Of a stretch of 12,083 bases of DNA, positions 6,960-12,083 are shown piece after piece. This DNA comes from Spirochaetota bacterium. GTDB lineage: Bacteria > Spirochaetota > Spirochaetia > Treponematales > Treponemataceae. Both the position numbers and the translations under genes were made by a program. Position 1 is the stretch's first letter; each line of letters begins with the position of its first letter. The stretch is taken from assembly GCA_022704725.1 (NCBI GenBank), contig JAKJFV010000021.1, positions 1-12,083 on the forward strand, written 5' to 3'. The notes under the pieces are model-generated. The model was not told the DNA's origin, did no database searches, and saw only the letters and a program-made list of their open reading frames with translations.

Positions 6960-6994
6960 GCGCCGCAAGAATGAGGCGCGAAACGTTGAGCGCC
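6960..6994. repeat. Alternating GCGCC / GGCGC / GCGCC hairpin set
   Basis: GCGCC at 6960-6964, its complement GGCGC at 6975-6979, and GCGCC again at 6990-6994, with exactly ten bases between each. The middle arm can pair with either neighbour, giving two mutually exclusive small hairpins. It lies in the gene-free stretch 6843-7142 and abuts the first ~50-bp direct repeat. Confidence 0.5.
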
Positions 6995-7019
6995 GATACT
7001 AATCTCTATGCCCCATACG
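6971..7019. repeat. ~50-bp degenerate direct repeat, copy 1
   Basis: It begins ATGAGGCGC and ends with a 29-base segment (6991-7019, cgccgatac to ccccatacg) that matches 7093-7121 at 24 of 29 positions. No protein-coding frame of note covers it. It is GC-rich compared with the AT-rich genes on both sides, which suggests a dispersed intergenic element. Confidence 0.6.
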
Positions 7020-7071
7020 CAAGGGGTTTGAGGGGTACGCTGCAAAGCTGCGTTCGGAAACTACGCGTCGC

Positions 7072-7121
7072 ATGAGCCGCAAGCTGGCGTGGCGGCGATA
7101 CTTACCTCTGTACCCCATACG
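7072..7121. repeat. ~50-bp degenerate direct repeat, copy 2
   Basis: It begins ATGAGCCGC and ends with the 29-base segment cggcgatac to ccccatacg. Copies 1 and 2 start 101 bases apart. Within and before this copy, GCCGC (7076-7080) can pair with GCGGC (7092-7096), and GTACCCC (7110-7116) is complementary to GGGGTAC (7032-7038). The whole block 6960-7121 could therefore fold as a structured RNA or DNA element. Confidence 0.6.
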
Positions 7122-7142
7122 GGTTGGTTTCCTCTCCCCTTA

Positions 7143-7712
7143 TTACATAGTTGTTCTCAAATATTTTCCGTATTCAAATGCTTTTTCAATGTAATCTTCT
7201 CTTTTCATTAAATCTTCAAATGTATCTATCCCGGTGCATGAAAATTTTCCGATCGGAGTTATGTGTAAGTGACCGAAGTAATGTTCTATAGATTCAATAA
7301 TATGTATATTTTCTCTTTCTGTTTTTCCAGCGCGCACTGCAACCGAAAGACCTTTTTTCCCTGCAGGTATTTTCAATTTTAATTCATTTTCATTTGTGTC
7401 TGAAAACGGGGTATTCCTGTCAAAAAAAACTTTCAGCTGCCCGGTAATATCTCCCCAATATGAAGGAGAACCGACGACTATAAGATCGGACTCAACTATG
7501 CTTTGCATGATTTTATCAACATCATCATGTTGATTACACTTACCCGTTTTGTAGCAGTTCTTACAGCCGAGGCAGTACTTTATGTTTGTCTGCCCCAAAC
7601 AGAAAGAGGTAATATCAGTTTTACTGATATTCATGCCTTCTAAAATCTTAGTGATAATATAGGCAGTACTTCCATTACTTCGGGCGCTTCCATTTATAAC
7701 GGTTGTTTTCAT
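7143..7712 (-). CDS. Flavodoxin-fold FMN reductase with iron-sulfur-type Cys cluster
   Basis: A 189-residue NADPH-dependent FMN reductase-like protein. The N-terminal NGSARSNGST (7-16) is the FMN-phosphate loop, and GSPSYWGDITGQLKVFFDR is the second flavin-binding segment. Between them are Cys 47, 50, 53 and 59 in the pattern C-x2-C-x2-C-x5-C, followed by an Asp pair. This fits the compact motif that holds a 4Fe-4S cluster in archaeal iron-sulfur flavoproteins, although many bacterial relatives carry similar Cys without a proven cluster. A role in electron transfer or in reducing quinones, nitro compounds or oxidants in an anaerobe is inference. The start is one base after the stop of the DUF6273 gene and no clear ribosome site is seen, so translational coupling is likely. 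It is the last gene of the nine-gene run, and no clear terminator follows. Confidence 0.88.
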   Translation of the reverse strand: MKTTVINGSARSNGSTAYIITKILEGMNISKTDITSFCLGQTNIKYCLGCKNCYKTGKCNQHDDVDKIMQSIVESDLIVVGSPSYWGDITGQLKVFFDRNTPFSDTNENELKLKIPAGKKGLSVAVRAGKTERENIHIIESIEHYFGHLHITPIGKFSCTGIDTFEDLMKREDYIEKAFEYGKYLRTTM

Positions 7713-7713
7713 T

Positions 7714-8325
7714 TTACTTTATCACCCACACTGCCGGTCTAAGTCCGCCCTCATTACTTTGCGTACTGCCGTGAAGCGTATTAAACGAAGTTTTACATAT
7801 ACCGTTTCCCTGTATGCCTATGTTGCCGTCACCGTGAATATAGACTGCAACCTTGTTATGTTTTCCCGGAGTACGGGTCCACCACCACCAGCCGCCTTTC
7901 ATAAATTGAGCCGTCCTTTTACCATTGTTTTCATCTTTGCGGTCAAACCAGTACCTCTGGTTTTTTTTGGGGTTGTCGAGAAGTCTGCTGCTGTCGCCGA
8001 AATATTTTCTTACACATTCATCCATAGATAATAAAAACACGTTGTCTGTGGTATCGTTTCCTCCGTCACTTCCATACCATGGGTTGCCGGGGTTTTTGTT
8101 CAGCACAGGAACAACTCTTTGCTTTTCGGAATCATTAAATCTTTCAAGAAATTCTGTATTCAAAAAATGTCTTATTTCCGAATGCTCCCAGGTTACCGCT
8201 TCTTTTTTATTATGATAATCACGCTGTTCAATTATCTCTTTTGTGATGAGCAGCATTGCATCAGTTTGTATATCGAGTATTATCCATTCATACTTTCCAA
8301 AATTTACTATGTTCCCTATTGTCAT
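7714..8325 (-). CDS. DUF6273 domain protein
   Basis: A 203-residue protein made almost entirely of a DUF6273 domain: TWEHSEIRHFLN (45-56), VFLLSMDE (96-103), the striking GGWWWWTRTPG (144-154), a Gly/Asn-rich segment, and the closing GLRPAVWV (194-201). No signal peptide or membrane segment is visible. The molecular role of the family is unknown. The closing motif order resembles C-type-lectin-like and sulfatase-modifying-factor folds (inference). The start at 8325 is chosen for AGGAG six bases upstream. A longer frame to 8379 would overlap the upstream gene and lacks such a site. The ribosome site partly overlaps the stop codon of the CPBP gene ten bases upstream, and the downstream reductase starts one base after this gene's stop, so it sits inside an operon. 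Confidence 0.8.
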   Translation of the reverse strand: MTIGNIVNFGKYEWIILDIQTDAMLLITKEIIEQRDYHNKKEAVTWEHSEIRHFLNTEFLERFNDSEKQRVVPVLNKNPGNPWYGSDGGNDTTDNVFLLSMDECVRKYFGDSSRLLDNPKKNQRYWFDRKDENNGKRTAQFMKGGWWWWTRTPGKHNKVAVYIHGDGNIGIQGNGICKTSFNTLHGSTQSNEGGLRPAVWVIK

Positions 8326-8335
8326 GGTTAACTCC

Positions 8336-9085
8336 TTACATTGATAATGCAAGTATGACAAAAATTGTTGAATCGGCACATGTATGTGTAATGCATGGAG
8401 CTAATAATCCCTTGCTTTTTTTTCTAATTATTCCAATTAAGAATCCGTAAACAGCTGCCAGTATTGCTCCTGTTAATCCTCTTGGAAAACCATTTATATG
8501 CAAAACACCGAATAAGACAGCTTGAATTATATTTAGTATTATGAAGTGCAGGTGTAATTGTTCCAGTCCATCCCAGAGTATACCCTTAATTATAAATTCT
8601 TCCCAAATTGAGTTAAAAACAGAAAAAAGAATTCCGTAAATTATGAGCATAAATAAGCCTGATTTCGGAAACGAATTTTTTAGATCAGTAATATCAGGAT
8701 CTGCTAAAAAATACCATAAAAGAAGAGATGCCGATGTTAACACTATTACTACCGACATCATGATAATTACGGGTTTATTTAGTATTCCGGGAGTGAGCCA
8801 TTTTTCTCTGTTCTTGTCTTTGCGCAGTACAAGTACATATACAACGAGATACACAGATAATGGCGCAATAAATTGAACAGGCCACGGAAGAAAAAGAATA
8901 CTGAGTGTTAATAAAGGCCAAAAAAAGAAGTCTCTCAATCTTTTAGAGTCTATGACAAATGTGATTATGCTCAGAAGCAATTGAACTGCAGGTATGTAAA
9001 AAACTATTTTTCCCTTAAGGAAAAAAAGAATAAATGTTAAAAGAACAGTCAGCGAAAATAGAATATTTATAAGTTTGTTTTTCAT
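8336..9085 (-). CDS. CPBP-family intramembrane glutamic protease
   Basis: A 249-residue polytopic membrane protein with roughly seven or eight hydrophobic segments. The three active-site motifs of the CPBP/Rce1 family (PF02517) are in order: the Glu pair WEEF (Glu 162-163), FGVLH (His 196), and THTCAD (His 234, Asp 238). One oddity is the family motif EExxxR, which here reads EEFIIK, with Lys 167 where Arg is usual. Bacterial relatives process prenylated-like or peptide substrates, give self-immunity to bacteriocins, or act in membrane signalling; which applies is unknown. It starts four bases after the DUF3788 stop with only a weak ribosome site. It ends ten bases before DUF6273, which supports co-expression. 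Confidence 0.85.
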   Translation of the reverse strand: MKNKLINILFSLTVLLTFILFFLKGKIVFYIPAVQLLLSIITFVIDSKRLRDFFFWPLLTLSILFLPWPVQFIAPLSVYLVVYVLVLRKDKNREKWLTPGILNKPVIIMMSVVIVLTSASLLLWYFLADPDITDLKNSFPKSGLFMLIIYGILFSVFNSIWEEFIIKGILWDGLEQLHLHFIILNIIQAVLFGVLHINGFPRGLTGAILAAVYGFLIGIIRKKSKGLLAPCITHTCADSTIFVILALSM

Positions 9086-9089
9086 TTCA

Positions 9090-9515
9090 TTACTTCACTG
9101 CAATCTTATAGTCTATAACTTTTTCAACATCAGTTAAAATATCAGTATTTTTTACCTCAAAAATACAGGGCTTTGATTTTCCAACATTCTTAGTGTTCAT
9201 AATTTTTTCTTTTGTTTTCACATTGATATCTAAACCCAAGAGACCTTCGAGATGCCGGTCCATAACATACACCGTTGACTGCATATAACCCTTCCATGCA
9301 GACATCCAGACAATAGTTTTTTTCTTATACTGTACCTTGCAAAGCCACGCCTTTCCGTCTTTATAGTAACGCCACTCGCCTTCCATGTTTTTTGAAGTAA
9401 ATAACTTTAAAAGTTCACAATATGCAGAGTATGAATCACCAAGTACGTTTTTGAGAACTTTTTCATCCGGGTACACAGATTCATCTGTTAATTCAAGGGT
9501 ATTTATTGTTTCCAT
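9090..9515 (-). CDS. DUF3788 family protein
   Basis: A 141-residue soluble protein with the DUF3788 signature: YYKDGKAWLCKV (50-61), KKKTIVWMSAWKGY (64-77) and a C-terminal segment ending in a short basic tail. The function of this family is unknown; a small compact cytoplasmic protein is what the sequence shows. An AGGTG ribosome site lies two bases before the ATG, which is close. It starts nine bases after the stop of the upstream lipoprotein gene and is followed after four bases by the CPBP protease gene. Confidence 0.8.
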   Translation of the reverse strand: METINTLELTDESVYPDEKVLKNVLGDSYSAYCELLKLFTSKNMEGEWRYYKDGKAWLCKVQYKKKTIVWMSAWKGYMQSTVYVMDRHLEGLLGLDINVKTKEKIMNTKNVGKSKPCIFEVKNTDILTDVEKVIDYKIAVK

Positions 9516-9524
9516 AGCACCTGC

Positions 9525-9932
9525 TCATATCCTTTCCCTTAATTCCCATTGTAATTGACCGCTGAATTTACCATTACTGGATTTGGGTCTATATGTTACT
9601 ATACAGTCTGTTTCTGTTGATATTTCAACTTTTCTTTCAACACTTACTTTATTTATATCATCCATGATTCTAATTTCATGAACACCGACAGGAAGCTCAA
9701 GCGTAATGGTTTCACCGTTTTTTACTATTTGCTCAATTTTATCGTCAACATAAACCTGCAGATTAAGTCCACTGCCAATAAAATTGTTCTCTCTTGTAAC
9801 GATCAGCAAACCGTAATCATTTTTCTTCTCTGCTTCATGATAATTATAAAGAGGATCCAGCTTTTCCGGTTTCGGATAACCGGCACACGATACTACACAA
9901 AGTGCACATAACAGAATAATCAACTTTTTCAT
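9525..9932 (-). CDS. Small lipoprotein, beta-sandwich-like, unknown function
   Basis: A 135-residue protein with a classic lipoprotein signal (MKKLIILLCALCVVSC, lipidated Cys 16). The mature part contains LNLQVYVDDKIEQIV, an ITLELPVGVHEIRI strand pair and a terminal beta region. This resembles PEGA/DUF2846-type surface-exposed beta domains, but that assignment is only by general pattern. AGGAG five bases before ATG 9932 fixes the start; the longer frame to 9959 lacks this. The 51-base gap to the upstream DUF4386 gene is the largest in the run, so a secondary promoter is possible there. Confidence 0.75.
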   Translation of the reverse strand: MKKLIILLCALCVVSCAGYPKPEKLDPLYNYHEAEKKNDYGLLIVTRENNFIGSGLNLQVYVDDKIEQIVKNGETITLELPVGVHEIRIMDDINKVSVERKVEISTETDCIVTYRPKSSNGKFSGQLQWELRERI

Positions 9933-9983
9933 AATCTCTCCTAAAAAATAATGTATCAAAATATTAAAACTAAAGTATATTTG

Positions 9984-10667
9984 CTATTTAGTTCTTGAAA
10001 AACTCAAAAATCTTTTTGCAAAAAGTATACTAAATACATACCAGGGAATTAAAGAGAGAAGAGAGAAAATTAAACCGATTGTTCCTGCTGTTGATGGAAT
10101 TATCATAAAAAAGGCTGCAAGTAAACCCCACACAGCTGCAGCTTTTGAAAAGTCTGAGCTTTTAAACATGAGTATGGAAATACAGAAAAGAGCAATCCCG
10201 TTAAGAACATAATAAGTGTCAAAAGCGGTCCCCTGCCAGCCCAGGAGCGATGCTTTTCCTGCAGCTTCGAGAATAAGTTTATCGGCATCTGTTTGTGCAG
10301 AAAAATATTCCTGCGATAAACGCAGCAGCTCAAATGTTTTATTGGAAGAAATATAAGCAGCTATTCCAATAAGCCCCAGAAGAATTCCTATCTGTATTAC
10401 GCCCTTGTTTATTTCTTTTAATGAATGATAAAACGCAAGGTAGATTATAGAAATCAAAATATTGTTTATCAGTATAAAAAAATCGGCGTGAAAAAAACCG
10501 ATAAGAATATTTTCATTAAATAAGGAAAACCACTCTATAGTTGTTGCGGGAATTTTGGTTAACACAAATACCAGTATTTGTGTTGGTATTATAACAAGCA
10601 TTAAAATAGTGGAAATAAATGCTGCTTTATAAAGCGATTTGTACGTTACTGCCGTTTGTGAATTCAT
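9984..10667 (-). CDS. DUF4386 family membrane protein
   Basis: A 227-residue integral membrane protein with about six hydrophobic segments. Features typical of the DUF4386 family are an N-terminal helix pair, a central LILEAAGKASLLG region, a GTAFDTYYVLNGIALF segment, FKSSDFSKAAAVWGLLAA, and a Pro-containing last helix. The family function is unknown. AGGAG five bases before the ATG overlaps the stop codon (TAG) of the preceding TIGR04076-like gene eight bases upstream, so the two are translated in tandem. Confidence 0.8.
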   Translation of the reverse strand: MNSQTAVTYKSLYKAAFISTILMLVIIPTQILVFVLTKIPATTIEWFSLFNENILIGFFHADFFILINNILISIIYLAFYHSLKEINKGVIQIGILLGLIGIAAYISSNKTFELLRLSQEYFSAQTDADKLILEAAGKASLLGWQGTAFDTYYVLNGIALFCISILMFKSSDFSKAAAVWGLLAAFFMIIPSTAGTIGLIFSLLSLIPWYVFSILFAKRFLSFSRTK

Positions 10668-10675
10668 AATAACTC

Positions 10676-11023
10676 CTAGTCGTAAAACTTTCCTTTGTGA
10701 AAATTCTCATTCCCTGTTTTTTTTGCAGTCATTTTAAACAATACGCATCCGTCCGGGCACACAATGTCTTTTGTATATTTGCCGCTGCCGCCGATGTTTT
10801 CAAGATCTCCGCCGCTTCTGACTGCTTCCATAATAGGAAACATGAGCATCATAGTTTTAGAGCATATTCCCTGTCCGTCTTTGTTTACCGGACAGCCGTA
10901 GGTACAGGTATATTTGTCGCCAATTTCTTCACCGTTCCGGCAGTAGCGCTCGGTGTGATCGCCCCGTAAAAAACCGGTTACTTCAATCTCCCATTCATAC
11001 TCTTCATCGTACCATTTTTTCAT
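10676..11023 (-). CDS. TIGR04076-like small Cys-containing protein
   Basis: A 115-residue protein with six Cys (28, 40, 44, 54, 89, 93) in a layout like TIGR04076: a GEEIGDKYTCTYGCP block, a central MFPIMEAVRSGGDL segment, and a late CPDGCVLFKM segment. The family is common in anaerobes and unexplained; metal or redox binding by the Cys is plausible. The start at 11023 has an excellent AGGAGG site six bases upstream. The longer frame to 11041 would begin within that site. The start lies 20 bases inside the end of the upstream gene, which indicates translational coupling. Confidence 0.75.
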   Translation of the reverse strand: MKKWYDEEYEWEIEVTGFLRGDHTERYCRNGEEIGDKYTCTYGCPVNKDGQGICSKTMMLMFPIMEAVRSGGDLENIGGSGKYTKDIVCPDGCVLFKMTAKKTGNENFHKGKFYD

Positions 11024-11396
11024 TTTCCGCCTCCTGCACATACTTTTCTATGTTAACAAGAAATACTTGCTTTTTCTCATTTGTCACCTGCAGGATTGTT
11101 GGATTCAGCAGTTTCATCTTTGTTATAAAAACGTCCTGAATGTCCTTTTCTTTTGTATTTGAATACTCTGTTGTATAAACTATGATAGTATCTTTTTTTG
11201 TATTTGAGCTGATAGTATACACTTCAATAATTCCGCCGTTTTGTGGAGTCTTGTTTTCCGGGTTGTAAAAATGAACAACTCGAAACTCAATTCCATTAAC
11301 AATCACAGAAGGGACTTTTTTCGGCTCCGTTCTTTTGCAAAAACAGGGCGGGAGGAGAATTACTAAAAACAGCAGAAATACAAAGCTTCTTTTCAT
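11004..11396 (-). CDS. Exported or lipoprotein-like small protein, unknown
   Basis: A 130-residue protein beginning with a strong hydrophobic export signal (MKRSFVFLLFLVILLPPCFC). Either Cys could be lipidated, but neither context is a clean lipobox. The mature part is Lys/Thr/Val-rich with alternating beta-strand-like segments and a charged C-terminus (NEKMVR). I do not recognise the family. No ribosome-binding site is visible. The ATG follows the DinB-family stop by five bases in A/T-only sequence, so it probably depends on translation of the upstream gene. Confidence 0.65.
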   Translation of the reverse strand: MKRSFVFLLFLVILLPPCFCKRTEPKKVPSVIVNGIEFRVVHFYNPENKTPQNGGIIEVYTISSNTKKDTIIVYTTEYSNTKEKDIQDVFITKMKLLNPTILQVTNEKKQVFLVNIEKYVQEAENEKMVR

Positions 11397-11401
11397 TATT
11401 T

Positions 11402-11917
11402 TTAAATTATATCATAGATATTTGAAAACTCATTAGTTATTTTTAATTCATCAAGATACAGCGAAATCATTCCTCTGTGATGCGTCTGATGATTAAACAT
11501 GTGCAGAATCAAAAATCCCATGTTTTTTGAGTACTCGATCCCGTGAGAATCAATATAGGTTAAATTTTTTACAAAATCTTCTTCTTTCATTTCATGTGCG
11601 AACTCAATAATTTTATTATCGAGCATTTCCCTTTTACTAAGGTAATTGGAAATATCTGCTATATTATCAACTGAAAAACTCAAGCCGTCAGATATTTTAG
11701 TTCCTTCAATAAAAGTAAATTCCCTGAGTTTGGAAAACCGTTTAAGCCAGTTTGTGTCGCAGGTATATACATGATTACAAAGAGACTTGATTGAGGGAAA
11801 GTATCCTCCGAAATTCTTTGTCCATGTCTTATCATCTAAAGCTGATATATAGCTGTTCATTTTTTCATTGACAGTTTTATTGTATTTTGCGAGAAATGAA
11901 ATAGTGCTTACATCCAT
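11402..11917 (-). CDS. DinB-family metal-binding four-helix protein
   Basis: A 171-residue protein of the DinB/YfiT superfamily (four-helix bundle). The three metal-ligand His are in place: His 49 in CNHVYTCD, and His 143 and His 147 in FNHQTHHRG, the H-x3-H of the last helix. Relatives include thiol transferases that use bacillithiol or mycothiol and many uncharacterised damage-induced proteins; the substrate here is unknown. It is not the unrelated E. coli DNA polymerase IV that shares the name. GGAGG five bases before the ATG and the promoter at 11938-11967 make it the first gene of the nine-gene minus-strand run. The next gene begins five bases after its stop. Confidence 0.88.
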   Translation of the reverse strand: MDVSTISFLAKYNKTVNEKMNSYISALDDKTWTKNFGGYFPSIKSLCNHVYTCDTNWLKRFSKLREFTFIEGTKISDGLSFSVDNIADISNYLSKREMLDNKIIEFAHEMKEEDFVKNLTYIDSHGIEYSKNMGFLILHMFNHQTHHRGMISLYLDELKITNEFSNIYDII

Positions 11918-11937
11918 AGGTTCCTCCGTTAATTATG

Positions 11938-11967
11938 ATAATCCACAATTAGCAATACTATTGTCAA
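11938..11967 (-). promoter_or_regulatory. Promoter of the nine-gene run, with inverted repeat over the -35
   Basis: On the minus strand a perfect TTGACA (11967-11962), an 18-base spacer, then GATTAT (11943-11938, 4 of 6 consensus), 21 bases before the DinB start codon. AATACT (11954-11959) and AGTATT (11967-11972) form a 6-bp inverted repeat with a 7-base spacer around the -35 box, a possible repressor site. Confidence 0.6.
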
Positions 11968-11993
11968 GTATTATGATGATTTATTATTTTAAA

Positions 11994-12021
11994 AAAGACC
12001 CTGCAGCACGGCAGGGTCTTT
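11994..12021. terminator. Intrinsic terminator, bidirectional in form
   Basis: AAAGACCCTGC (11994-12004) pairs perfectly over 11 bp with GCAGGGTCTTT (12011-12021), loop of 6. On the minus strand it is followed by CTTTTTT-like T-rich sequence. It ends transcription of the gene whose stop is at 12044-12046 and isolates the DinB promoter from it. Confidence 0.85.
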
Positions 12022-12043
12022 GGAGTTATTAAAAATAATGGTA

Positions 12044-12083
12044 CTACTTTGCTTTTTTCTTAATAGGGATCCATACCTCGGTC
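12044..12083 (-). CDS. C-terminal tip of a gene entering from the right, possibly GyrI-like
   Basis: On the minus strand the last 12 codons before TAG (12046-12044) read TEVWIPIKKKAK. A closing EVWIPIKKK is typical of GyrI-like small-molecule-binding (effector) domains, either stand-alone or at the end of AraC-type regulators. With only 12 residues this is a suggestion. It is followed directly by an intrinsic terminator. If it is a regulator, it could control the adjacent DinB-led run. Confidence 0.5.
   Translation of the reverse strand, partial: TEVWIPIKKKAK

Noticed and set aside
6960..7121. CRISPR array.
   Set aside because: Only two diverged copies with a single interval. Repeat length and divergence do not fit, and no cas gene is nearby.
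8119..8450. Plus-strand frames over the DUF6273/CPBP junction.
   Set aside because: They are antisense to two recognised genes and have no supporting signals.
7143..11917. Integron cassette array, because Treponema can carry chromosomal integrons and the genes are small accessory types.
   Set aside because: Intergenic gaps of 1-51 bases leave no room for attC recombination sites between the genes, and no integrase is present.

Overview
The window looks like accessory chromosome of a host-associated anaerobe. A spirochaete of the Treponema type is my best guess. It rests on lipoprotein signal peptides ending in Ser-Cys or similar, the AT-rich background, a CotH-family lipoprotein, plant-polymer esterases and an O2-sensitive-type flavoprotein. 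There is no rRNA, tRNA or housekeeping marker, so this placement is inference.

Left part (1-3520). The window opens inside the C-terminal half of an IS91-family (HUH) transposase on the minus strand, cut at about 439. It abuts an odd 53-residue, 47% acidic plus-strand reading frame, which is followed by two stem-loops, one of them a bidirectional terminator. A secreted alpha/beta hydrolase (minus) and a CotH-kinase-domain lipoprotein (plus) are then transcribed away from each other. CotH ends at a strong bidirectional terminator shared with the next convergent gene.

Middle (3531-7142). A minus-strand group holds a small lipoprotein, an MFS transporter and a cytoplasmic alpha/beta-hydrolase esterase. 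This is plausibly an uptake-and-deacetylation unit for acylated sugars. The esterase and transporter are clearly GC-richer than their surroundings, which suggests transfer. A degenerate VOC (glyoxalase-fold) gene follows. Next comes a 300-base non-coding stretch with its own architecture: three 9-bp tandem repeats, an alternating GCGCC/GGCGC hairpin set, and two diverged ~50-bp direct repeats 101 bp apart.

Right part (7143-11917). Nine small minus-strand genes are packed end to end with gaps of -20 to +51 bases behind one good promoter. In transcription order they are DinB-family, unknown exported protein, TIGR04076-like Cys protein, DUF4386 membrane protein, unknown lipoprotein, DUF3788, CPBP membrane protease, DUF6273 and an Fe-S-type flavodoxin-fold reductase. 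Nearly all are families of unknown function that usually occur singly. Their tight packing into one apparent transcript, spanning cytoplasm, membrane and envelope, is the most interesting feature of the window. Upstream, and separated by a terminator, is the C-terminal tip of another gene, probably GyrI-like, running off the right edge.
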